NCBI GenBank assembly: GCA_013350335.1
Contig: CM023536.1
Span: 12,219,520-12,283,519 of the forward strand
Length of the DNA: 64,000 nucleotides
Reading direction: 5' to 3'
Source: Chimonanthus salicifolius
Taxonomy: Eukaryota; Streptophyta; Magnoliopsida; Laurales; Calycanthaceae
Position numbers and translations under genes: made by a program
Notes under the pieces: generated by a model
The model's input: the letters and a program-made list of their open reading frames with translations, nothing else
The model's database searches: none
Told to the model about the DNA's origin: nothing
In this document: piece after piece, positions 26,001 to 32,630 of the stretch
How the letters are laid out: the number at the start of each line of letters is the position of its first letter
How positions within the stretch are numbered: position 1 is the first letter of the stretch

Positions 26001-29000
26001 ACTCAGGCCAGTTTGAGCGAGTAAAAAAAGTCGAAGACTTGGTCAAATCTATTAAAATAATATTATTTTAATTGACAATTATACAATTTACAAAATTAAA
26101 ATAAAATCCATGAAATTATAAAAGGTAAAGATGTCTTAAGAATAAACAAAGAAGAAGAAAATAAAATTAAAAAACAAATTGAAAATATAGAAATGCTCAT
26201 ATTCACTTCCCGGTGGCTGTTCCTAATCCCACCTTGGTGGGCTCTTCCGTATCTTTTCTTTTCTCAGACGATGCTAGGGTTCACTCTGAATCTTTCATAT
26301 CACATAGTTTTTTTTCCCAGTTTTACCCCTCCTTTAGAAATTTCACCCATACCGTTAAAATGACACATTTTTACTTTTTATTCCCTCTTTCAAGACTCAA
26401 TCGAGACAACACGAGAAGCTCGACTTGGGCAAGTTGAGTTTTTCACCCAACTCAGCGAGTTACACAGGAAACTCGTTCTATGATAGAGTCTCTTGCAAAT
26501 AACTTGATTTTTCAGTCAAGTCGAGTTGACTCGGCCAAGTAGTCTGAGTCAAAACCGAGTGTTAGAACTATGGTTAAATGTATTATCATCATGCTTTACA
26601 ATGAATACGGACATCCCCTTAAATATAGGAGGTGAACCATTGGAAAACATGGTTTTACACCTACGGAAAGTCAATTATGGAAAAGAACAATAATTCCTGA
26701 GGTCTTTATCTAAAACTATAATCCTTTAACAAGTACTATGATAGTAATGGTATTCAACCGAAGAGTGAAATTGAGATATAATGACTATCTTCTTAGACAC
26801 ACCCTCCTCTGCTGAAGTCTTAGCTGAATTATTAGCTACATGTGGGATATTGATGTAGGACGAGATGAAAAGAACTAGAAGAGGAAGAAACCTTGAGAGA
26901 GAGAATAGAGGAAAGATGATACCTTAGACAAGAGATCAGAAAGAAAAAAATGATAATCCACCACTAAAGAGAGAGAACCACAATACATTTCAACAATCAC
27001 TTCATAATTCGTCATTTCACATAAACCATATTTAAAGACCTAAAAACATCATCAAATCCTAACTTTCTAATTAAGAAAAAAGTGTTAATCCAGTTTACTA
27101 TAAGACTTAACTTTATTTGAAGTAGTTATAATCTATAATGTACTCTATTTAGACGTTCTAACTTGATCTAAAAGAAAAGAGACAGAATGCTAAACATTAT
27201 ACCACTACTTTCTTTAATCTAAATGCCATAAAAAGACTCAAATGGACCCACGACACCATCCTTCCCCTATTTTAGCTCAATTTCGACTTCATGCTCTTTC
27301 TGCTTGGATCAAAGATTTGACAAGTCATGGCAATTTGGAGGCACTTAGTCCAACAATCTGCACCTTCATCAATTTCCAAAGTCGGTAACTGGTATCAAAT
27401 GGATAGATCAATTTTTTGTTTTGGTTATAATTGGATCTTGTCACAACTCCAATCAAAGCATTGGGTTCAAAATGATTGCATCACAATCATGTTACCTATT
27501 ATAGCTTCCAATGATGAAATCTATCTTTCAACTATTGGACCGCTCCTTTTTTTTTTTTTTGAGCAGTAACGAAGAGAAATATATTAAAGGAAGAGAAGTA
27601 CAAAAACATGAGAAAAATATCTAACAGGATTAGACTGAAACAAAAAGAGGGAAAGTAAAATAGAAAATACAAAGAGTACAAAAGAAAAACTCCTCTAAGC
27701 AAAAAGTAGGAAAACTTCAGAAAAAAGGTTTGTGACTCCAAGCTTGGCAAAATAATCTGCCACTCCATTCGTTGTTTGGACGATCTTGGTAAAGGATACA
27801 TCCATCCCCAAAGCTAACAACCTAATCTCCCTAACCACAGTGACCAAATTCCAGGGCGATCTCCTTTTACCCTTTGCCCACTTAATTGCATTTGCCAAAT
27901 CCCCTTCAATAATGAGTTTTTCCTTAACCATACAACTTCTAGATATGCAAAGCTCTCCTAATACTAGAATTTCCACCTCATTGGAATCTTTGGTTCCAAC
28001 CGACTTGTTGAAAACAATAGATGTGGTTTCCTTATTATTTCTAAGCACCCCGCCTATCCTAGCCTGCCTCGGTTTCCCTCTTGTTGCCCTGTCTACATTG
28101 AACTTCAAAACAATCTGTTCTGGAGGATTCCATTTATCTTTAGGTTTTATCTTCCTATTAAAACCATTTATACATTCGTCCCAGGATGACATGAGGTCCA
28201 TAAGTCTAAGGCCGCTAAATTTTGTGCTGGAAAGAAGCGAAACAGAAAGCCTCCAATTAACTAATTGGATAAGATCGTTGATATCTGTTGTTTTACCTTC
28301 AACTTACGACTTCATCTATAACAAGATCTTGTTGCATGGAATTTTCTACTGTCAAATTTGCATGAATGGGTATTCTCAGTACTTGATCTTTAAACACACA
28401 ATCTTTGATTTTAAATCTTCAACTGTTGGATCTTCTAATGCATTATATTTCATCATAGGACACTTTGACGTTAGATCATCGACCTGTGACTCCTCTATAA
28501 GATTTGTTTTTGTTGAACCATTTACAAATAGATCTTCCAGTGGATCGAATCTTTTGATCTCAAATGCTTTCCTATTGACTTTAGCCAAAGCTTTAACCAT
28601 TGGATCTAGAGATCTTTTAAGCTGATCCTTTGCTACAAACAATCATTAATTGTCATCATCATCATTATAGCCATTTATCCCATCAATCTAGGATTGGCTC
28701 AAATGATCATTGATGTTCAGCCAATTTACGACTTTCTTTGTGCATTTCTTACTCTTTGCAAAGATTGCTAAATGTCTTATGTTAAAAAACCATATTTTTA
28801 TCCTTCTTCCAAGAAAAAGAAAAAAAAAAAAAAAATCTTGTGAAACCTTGCTTTGATCACCAAACTAATGTAGAATGAAAAGAAAAACTTGAAGAGGAAG
28901 AAGAGAGAGAGATGATTCAGCGCTCATGAGTCATGAGAGCATTAGTTGCCACAATGTTGCTTCAGTTCCCTCTCTCAAAAAAGGAAAAAATGAATCTGGT

Positions 29001-30825
29001 GAAATATTCACTTATAGTTACAGTCAGGTTTATTTACACAGAAAAGTAGGATGCTCTACAGGAGAAAAGACCCAAGCAGTGTTTGGATGAGAGCACAAAA
29101 TAGGGATTCTCTTGGTTCAAGAGAACCTCGATCTTTTAAATTCTCCTGGAAAAACTTATTTTTAAGTTCTCTTGCTTTTTTTTAAATTACTCTATTTAGA
29201 TGTTCTTACTTGGAAAACTCTAGTGACACTATGAGATTAGTCAATATTCTATAGACTGTTAGTCTTTCTGGCCTTCAAACTATTCTTTGAGTGATCTCTT
29301 CTAGCTGATTTTTGATAAACCCCCACCTAATCCTAATCATTTTTGACCAATCCATTATCAGAGCCTAAGGTGGGCCCTATAAAAAGATATCAATAAGTCT
29401 CATTTTAAGATTTATAATGGAATTAACACAGAATCACCTAACCATGTCACCAGCAGGGGACCATCCAATTTGTACCTTAAAAAAAAGAATAAATGATTAA
29501 AAAGAAGGAAAATGGAAAATGTATAACTATATATACATTGTCTTTAGTATATTTTGTTGGTGTTTTGATACCTGACCAACAATATGATATTTTTGTCATT
29601 ATTTCTGTCATATTAATATAAGTATTTGAAAATGTGACATGCTTTTAGTGGTCCTCGCCATTTAACAAAAGTATAGTCCTAATGATTAGAAATATAAAAA
29701 ATTATGCAAAATTAATTATCTAGTAACCTGGTCTAACAATATGAAATTAACGGTTGGTTGACAACATAAATACTTTTAAATTAGCTACAAAATTAAAGGC
29801 CATGATATAAAGAGAGATATTAATTAGGTTACAATAAGATTTGGCCCCTTAAGTTATATCACAAGATCTTTTACATGTTCTAACCATCTTGTGAGTTGGT
29901 GGGAGAGAGAAGGAAACAATGAAAACTTGGCATTCTCCCCCAAAGATCTTTTACATGTTCTAACCATCTTGTGAGTTGGTGGGAGAGAGAAGGAAACAAT
30001 GAGAACTTGCCATTCTCCCCCCTTGGTGGAGAATGCCAAGTTCTCCTTAAGGAAGAGAAGATGCTTCACATGTGGGTCTCCAAATTCTCCTCAAACCAAG
30101 CTGGCACAAAAGGTTGGATAGAATCTCCTGATCTAGGAGAGTTACTTGGTTTGGCTAATCCACAGCTAATCTTATCATGCACCTCTACCTGTACCAATTC
30201 TAAGACTCGGCCTCATATAGTTTCCCTTGTAGAAGACAATATTCTTGTTATATTCCATCCAAACAGGAAAGTAATATGTGTAGAATCACGAAGATTTTGG
30301 GCTCAAGTTATTTGACCTTTTTTCTCTTTCTTTTTGAAGTGGGTGGCTATTTAAGCACCCATTTCTAATTGGTGAAAACTGTGAAAAATGTACAGGGTGC
30401 TTGATTCTATCAACAACAAGGTGTTCCTCAATCACCATCTAAAGTTATAATTATTCATTACTTTTTTTTTAATATCTATCATTATTCTTCACCTGGATAC
30501 CCAAATTTTGTAACTGCACCTTGCCCTCACCAAACCTGGGAGTCATTGCTTTTGATTTGCATTCATGGCCTTTCTAGCCACCATGCATAATGTTGATTCC
30601 ATTGCTATAAACTCAATGCAGACAGTTGTTCGGGTTTTTCTAAAGGATGTAGCTGCACCATTTGTAAATTCGCATCTCAGAAAAGGATTCCCCCTGCCCA
30701 TTATTCACGGTTTCTCTCTCCAAGATGCAGAAATAGTATGCACTGGTTCAAGAATTTGGGTCTACAGTGATGTAACATTCAACGAATCATCTGTTGTTAA
30801 GCAGCCAACAAGATACCAGTTGTAA
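10898..30825 (+). CDS. BPI/LBP family protein gene (five exons, 5' end missing)
   Basis: Joined exons 10898-11037, 12347-12698, 18338-18586, 19494-19619 and 30622-30825 give one frame of 356 codons with no stop and GT..AG borders at every junction. The product matches the C-terminal three quarters of plant BPI/LBP proteins (LBP/BPI/CETP lipid-transfer fold, about 480 residues), such as Arabidopsis At1g04970. Marker stretches are VEGMEIGITL, DGGASWLYQG, LQNLPKEI, WIVDKVPDQSLLNT, QMYKKYPNDDMQLNISLTSPPVI and KGFPLPIIHGFSLQDAEI. Plant members are reported to bind LPS and act in immune signalling. Usually a signal peptide precedes the N-terminal barrel; that part (about 130 residues) is not in the window. 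Cysteines in ECGCYL and SCNGP could form the conserved disulfide. Introns are 1.3, 5.6, 0.9 and 11.0 kb and hold most nearby TEs. Confidence 0.9.
11038..12346 (+). other. BPI/LBP intron (1,309 bp)
   Basis: It begins GTATGA and ends TTTTGTAG. No TE or long open frame is recognisable inside. It contains short T runs at 11260-11275 and 12078-12093. Confidence 0.7.
12347..12698 (+). CDS. BPI/LBP exon
   Basis: The acceptor TTTTGTAG precedes GTTTGTGGATGC. One base completes the split Gly codon, then FVDAFKGQIRSSVENVIKKKVEEG, LDTLLQNLPKEIKVDD, SVGFEINGLFTAANK and ISLDEAVFRSASDIYFK follow before GTAATT. It covers the end of the N-terminal barrel and the start of the linker. Confidence 0.9.
13190..14700 (+). 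pseudogene. LINE ORF1 remnant (RRM plus DUF4283-like)
   Basis: The frame at about 13205-13400 reads MRVFRVAGVVFDSFVPIDRRSGNRRNFVFVRFKTEKEADRAIKVLDG, an RNA-recognition motif with its RNP-1 block (RNFVFVRF), followed after a TAG by FEGKKIQVNKAQ. Further on, AVEWVRIFGIPLHVWRKEALQKLEELIGVVEEIDNRC (13837-13950) matches the DUF4283 segment of plant LINE ORF1 proteins. The frame at 14140-14691 is open but unrecognised and may be the ORF1 C-terminal linker. ORF1 products bind LINE RNA. This copy has several stops and frameshifts. Confidence 0.75.
15197..17945 (+). pseudogene. LINE ORF2 remnant (endonuclease, RT, zinc-binding, RNase H)
   Basis: ORF2 starts MKILLWNVRGLGAVAKRALVKKIV at 15197, the N-terminus of an APE-type endonuclease. 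GVSFTWSSMQENPSLAKLDRFLVD and LLDHFPIIL follow (15681-15830). RT motifs are LDFQKAYDRVDWSFLEFIMQRMGFG (from 16399) and MRGIRQGDPLSPYLFVMVAEAL (from 16564). The fingers before LDFQKAYDRVDW and the YADD block and thumb after GLIHGFAF are missing, so two deletions removed catalytic parts. The zinc-binding region follows from about 16890. RNase H is at 17540-17940 (LLKLNFDGNC, GYGGIIGN, EAELHALWRGI). The element is dead. Confidence 0.85.
16768..16850 (+). repeat. Purine-only GA/G-rich tract
   Basis: A run of about 80 purines (GAGGAAAGGAGAGAGAGGAG.. ending in about 14 G) sits at the junction between the truncated RT and the zinc-binding region of the LINE. It marks the breakpoint of the internal deletion and could form triplex or G-quadruplex structure. 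Confidence 0.85.
18338..18586 (+). CDS. BPI/LBP exon
   Basis: The acceptor TGTTCAG precedes AGIMHWIVDKVPDQSLLNTGSW. The exon ends VACISM before GTGAGT. It is 83 codons with phase 0 on both sides and carries the start of the C-terminal barrel. Confidence 0.92.
18587..19493 (+). other. BPI/LBP intron (907 bp)
   Basis: It begins GTGAGT and ends TTGCTGCAG. Nothing else is recognised inside. Confidence 0.7.
19494..19619 (+). CDS. BPI/LBP exon
   Basis: The acceptor CTTGCTGCAG precedes DISTSIFPEISGNNIAGQAQLDDFTLSLKWSKVGNFHMYLIQ, ending CAG before GTAGAT. It is 42 codons, phase 0 on both sides. It is separated from the last exon by 11,002 bp of TE-filled intron. Confidence 0.9.
20102..20342 (-). 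repeat. 3' LTR of the 6.6-kb copia element (241 bp)
   Basis: It shares GCTTTACAATGAATAC, TCTAAAACTATA-TCCTT and the TGATAAA start with the LTR at 25871-26731. The minus-strand polypurine tract (GCTTGAGGGAAAC) abuts its right edge. Confidence 0.85.
20343..20510 (-). pseudogene. Copia RNase H C-terminal remnant
   Basis: The minus strand reads THVNSKDQLIDMLGKAVLRTQLHDSLSKL, the pattern of the last residues of copia pol (..SEDQLADIFTKAL..). It lies just before the polypurine tract and 3' LTR, so the position fits. The remainder of pol has been lost or displaced. Confidence 0.72.
20689..21400 (+). mobile_element. Complete TRIM element (712 bp) with GGGAT target duplication
   Basis: Direct LTRs at 20689-20993 (305 bp) and 21098-21400 (303 bp) begin TGTGAGACCCTGAC and end TTACA. 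The internal region is only 104 bp: a primer-site-like ATTGCTATCAGTGCC follows the left LTR, and a G-rich tract (AGTGGGGTGGA) precedes the right LTR. GGGAT flanks both sides (20684-20688, 21401-21405). There is no coding capacity, as expected for a terminal-repeat retrotransposon in miniature. It sits inside the antisense copia element. Confidence 0.93.
21406..22170. other. Purine-rich then AT-rich DNA, probably retrotransposon-derived
   Basis: GA-rich sequence (21460-21700) passes into a stretch with CTTATTTATAGG and A-rich words (21890-22050) resembling the antisense of an LTR. No partner LTR could be aligned by eye, so it is left unassigned within the copia body. Confidence 0.35.
22180..22500 (-). 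pseudogene. Copia protease / pre-integrase fragment
   Basis: In shifting frames the minus strand reads VFSTCSPISFSTVKLVDATFTTI, then ILKCFVTFYPTDYVFQNLPVKRMIDSG. This matches the copia block after the protease active site (..LFSSY..KV.IADG.. then ..LNCSVTFFPSYCVFQDL.TGK.IG.G). It falls between the gag-like region and the RNase H remnant of the same antisense element. It contains frameshifts. Confidence 0.7.
22706..22876 (+). mobile_element. 171-bp 5'-truncated LINE tail with 14-bp target duplication
   Basis: AACTTCCAATGCGT flanks the insert at 22692-22705 and 22877-22890. The insert ends with CTTTAATAATATAATCACTTTG, GTTACCGCTC and a poly(A) run (22865-22878), the same 3' end style as the larger LINEs here. 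No coding sequence remains. Confidence 0.9.
22891..24560. other. Unassigned interior of the copia element
   Basis: The stretch is GA-rich at 23540-24180 and AT-rich at 24340-24560. The latter has ATTTATACCC and AAAATGCCCCTA words typical of antisense LTR/leader DNA. No protein similarity could be supported. Confidence 0.35.
24600..25400 (-). pseudogene. Copia gag remnant
   Basis: The minus strand reads, in shifting frames, NWLMQLIISTVSNSLYVL (about 25260-25205), KTIYPMELYLVALL and then YYDLLAGLNLEFDPIKAQNIGTKPFSSPHEVYAIM (about 24860-24750), with KKPTLFSNGPFANILEEI following. The order WL..S..., then YYDLLAGLN..FD.....LG..P.PS..EV fits the gag of plant copia elements. Many stops are present. 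It lies on the 5' side of the antisense element, where gag should be. Confidence 0.6.
25871..26731 (-). repeat. 5' LTR of the 6.6-kb copia element, split by an insertion
   Basis: LTR sequence 25871 to about 25930 and 26571-26731 matches the 3' LTR. The middle (about 0.63 kb) has no counterpart there. The right edge CTTTAACA is followed by AGTAC. A primer-site relic (GCTCTACATGCCATG) lies just inside the left edge. Confidence 0.78.
25935..26570. mobile_element. Insertion inside the copia 5' LTR (probable MITE)
   Basis: It is absent from the sister LTR. The ends are weakly inverted: AATGTTCAAAAAATTGAAAACTCA on the left and the complement of TGAGTCAAAACCGAGTGTTAGAACTAT on the right share GTTC and AACTCA words. 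The right end is rich in CGAGT/GACTC words (ACTCGGCCAAG). Class and exact borders are uncertain. Confidence 0.5.
26851..29335 (-). mobile_element. Antisense LTR element relic (two diverged LTRs around a LINE)
   Basis: Sequence from 26851 (TGATGTAGGACGAGATGAAAAG) and from 28866 (TAATGTAGAATGAAAAG) share GAAGAGGAAGAA, GAGAGAGAGA and, further on, TACTCTATTTAGA-GTTCT. A primer-site-like GCTTTGATCACCA (28850-28862) precedes the second LTR in antisense. CCATCCTTCCCCT (27253-27265) is a polypurine tract in antisense next to the first. No pol is recognisable between them. An L1 lies inside. The outer right limit is approximate. Confidence 0.55.
27547..28312 (-). mobile_element. 5'-truncated L1 LINE, RNase H end
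   Basis: The T run 27547-27561 is the antisense poly(A) tail. From about 28310 to 27700 the minus strand encodes the LINE linker and RNase H: TTDINDLIQLVNWRL, DLMSSWDECINGFNRK, WNPPEQIVLKFNVDRATRGKP, IGGVLRNNKETT, DSNEVEILVLGEL, KLIIEGDLANAIKWAKG and TNGVADYFAKLGV. The frame is open for 168 codons, so it is a fairly young copy. The 5' junction lies between 28312 and about 28400. No clean target duplication was found. Confidence 0.9.
29336..29862. other. AT-rich intronic DNA
   Basis: No open frames or recognisable repeats are seen. It is part of the 11-kb BPI/LBP intron. Confidence 0.45.
29863..30022. repeat. 80-bp tandem duplication
   Basis: The 80-bp unit starting AAGATCTTTTACATGTTC occurs at 29863-29942 and 29943-30022, with only a couple of mismatches near the unit end (AAAACTTGG versus AGAACTTGC). 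It lies in the last BPI/LBP intron. The near identity suggests a recent event. Confidence 0.95.
30622..30825 (+). CDS. BPI/LBP terminal exon
   Basis: The acceptor CTCAATGCAG precedes TVVRVFLKDVAAPFVNSHL, which aligns residue for residue with PIVWTVIQTVFVPYANDHL of the Arabidopsis protein as I recall it. Then come RKGFPLPIIHGFSLQDAEIVCTGSRIWVYSDV and a TAA stop at 30823-30825. A decayed second copy of this exon lies 120 bp downstream. Confidence 0.9.
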   Translation, partial: TVVRVFLKDVAAPFVNSHLRKGFPLPIIHGFSLQDAEIVCTGSRIWVYSDVTFNESSVVKQPTRYQL

Positions 30826-30948
30826 CTGCACACTGTACTCACACTAGACCCCTTAGCCTTTTCTACCTACCATTCATATTTATTCACTTATTTAGCATGT
30901 TTACTTACAAAAAAGAAAAACCTTATTTAGCATGTTGACTGACTCTAT

Positions 30949-31127
30949 AGCTATGCATTCAGTGCAGACAGTTGTGCAGGTTTTTGTGAAGGATGTAGCT
31001 GTATCATTTGTGAACTCGCTACCCATTATTCATGTTTATGTTCTCCGGCATAAATAGCAAAGCAATGATTCAAGAATTTGGATCCACAGTAATGAATCAT
31101 CTGGAGTTGATTAGCAGGCAAGATACC
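30949..31127 (+). pseudogene. Decayed tandem copy of the BPI/LBP terminal exon
   Basis: The copy keeps the intron edge (TCAGTGCAG) and then reads TVVQVFVKDVAVSFVNS, matching TVVRVFLKDVAAPFVNS of the real terminal exon. A deletion fuses NS to LPIIH (removing HLRKGFP), a stop follows in VLRHK, and SRIW plus the AATGAATCATCTG and CAAGATACC words at the end still match. The reading frame cannot continue, so this is a pseudo-exon made by a local duplication that included the acceptor site. Confidence 0.85.
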
Positions 31128-31977
31128 ACTGGTACATGTAATCATATCTTGAACATTGCAAGTATCTCACTGTAACATTCTCTGTACAGCCAACTGCAGA
31201 ACAGTCTTATTTACTTTTGTTTCTGCAAGGGCCTCTGAAGAAATTGTTAGATAGGTTCATTCATGTATAATATTAATGTATATTTCCACATTCAATTTCT
31301 GCTCCATCCTAACACACATTGTATTTTAAATTCCGTCATTGCCAAGTAGGGCATGCAATGCTTTATGTTCAAATTGGTAGTCATTTGAGTGAGAAGAGTC
31401 AAATATGAATGCTTGGTTCTAGTACTGCAATAGTGAATAGTCCTGCATCTCATTTTATGTCTTAGACCTAGCAAGTTAAAAAATCTTACTCTATTGCCTC
31501 AATTTTCCATGGAAAGTTTTTTTCCTTTGACTTTCTATTAAAATATTTTTTTCCTCATTTTTTAACCTTTTTTTTATGTTATATTCAGGTTGGGTCAAGT
31601 AAGTCGTTAAAAAAATCCAGGCCAGATCGGGTTAAGTTAGATAGAAAATCTGTTATTAATTATAGTCAACTTGGCTTGAACTCAACTGAACCCACTACCA
31701 CACCTACTTTTCACTTTTGGCAGTTTGCTTTCTGTTGCTCCTACTCTGTACGCTTTGCACTATACTCAGTGCTTCTTCGTAAAAACACCTAGATATTGAT
31801 ATGGAGCTAATTAAAAATTGACTTAATCGATGATTATAAATAGAGTTTCAATGTTCTAAAAGTTTAATGGTAAATTAGTGTAATTTTATTAAATTTCTAA
31901 TTAGCATAATTTAGATATGAGATAGAGGAGTCTGAATCACAAGTTCAATGGAGATGCAATGGGAAAATAATGCAAAT

Positions 31978-32141
31978 GGGTGTAGCTCCACTGGTTACTT
32001 TTCGCCTCAGGAAGTGAAAGGTTTTGAGTTCGAGTTCTTATGGCCTAACCTTGTTGTGCCTTAGGGTAGTGGGTTCATCTGTGGGGATTTTACATTGGGT
32101 ATTCTGCGATTTTCCACATATAAATTCAAAAAAAAAAAAAA
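31978..32141 (+). mobile_element. tRNA-derived SINE with 9-bp target duplication
   Basis: It starts GGGTGTAGCTCCACTGG (box A-like) and has GGTTTTGAGTTCGAGTTC (box B-like) about 45 bp further on. It ends in a 15-17 bp A run at 32130-32143. AATGCAAAT flanks it at 31969-31977 and 32142-32150. These are the hallmarks of a Pol III-type SINE of the plant Au-like kind. It does not fold into a full tRNA gene. Confidence 0.9.
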
Positions 32142-32149
32142 AATGCAAA

Positions 32150-32630
32150 TAGAATATAGGTTGGGCCTACATAAGGTTGATCTATATAGGAGTTAAAATA
32201 TCGGCCAGGCTGATATTATAATATCAACGATAGCGATATATGAGCTGATTTTTTTTCTCTCCAAATTTTTATTTTTATTTTTTCAAAAAAATAGAAAATT
32301 TATAGAAAATGAAGAAAATTATTACTTTTCAAATATTGTTTTTAAGTTACAAACTCGAGACTATATATTAGTAAAGAAGAAATAAAAAATTATTAGACTC
32401 GTAAATATTATAAAATTGTTAATAACAAGTCATAAAATATCAGAATATTTTGCTATATCACTCCCAATTAATAACCCTTAATCATCTCCCAATTGCACAA
32501 TTGATGAGCCCAATTATCTCCTAAAATATCTCTTAATTACATGGAAAATATCCTCAATTTTCTCCCCTACAACTAATTAATTTTGATTCCGTCAAATCTT
32601 GATTCCAACAGTCTTTCAATTAACGTTAAT
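32150..32630. other. AT-rich spacer
   Basis: ATATCGGCCAGG and GATATTATAATATC words near 32200 resemble the ATATCGG-rich block at 34620-34995. Otherwise nothing is recognised. Confidence 0.35.

Larger units (their letters stand above)
20102..26731 (-). mobile_element. Antisense Ty1/copia retrotransposon with AGTAC target duplication, riddled with nested insertions
   Basis: The LTR at 20102-20342 and the interrupted LTR at 25871-26731 start TGATAAA and end CA. AGTAC lies immediately outside both ends (20097-20101, 26732-26736). Between them on the minus strand are a primer-site relic (about 25855-25870), gag-like sequence, a protease-region fragment, the RNase H C-terminus and a polypurine tract next to the 3' LTR, all in the expected order. 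A TRIM (20689-21400), an L1 tail (22706-22876) and about 0.63 kb inside the 5' LTR are later insertions. Most of pol is gone. Confidence 0.85.

Noticed and set aside
27520..28420. A target duplication TTCAACTATTGGACC / TTCAACTGTTGGATC for the antisense L1
   Set aside because: Two or three mismatches, and the right copy lies about 90 bp beyond the last recognisable LINE sequence.
27786..28625. 279-codon plus-strand frame
   Set aside because: It lies antisense to a clear LINE RNase H domain and shows no recognisable domain itself.
31978..32050. A tRNA gene
   Set aside because: Boxes A and B are present but no cloverleaf or acceptor stem can be formed, and the unit has an A-tail and target duplications, so it is a SINE.
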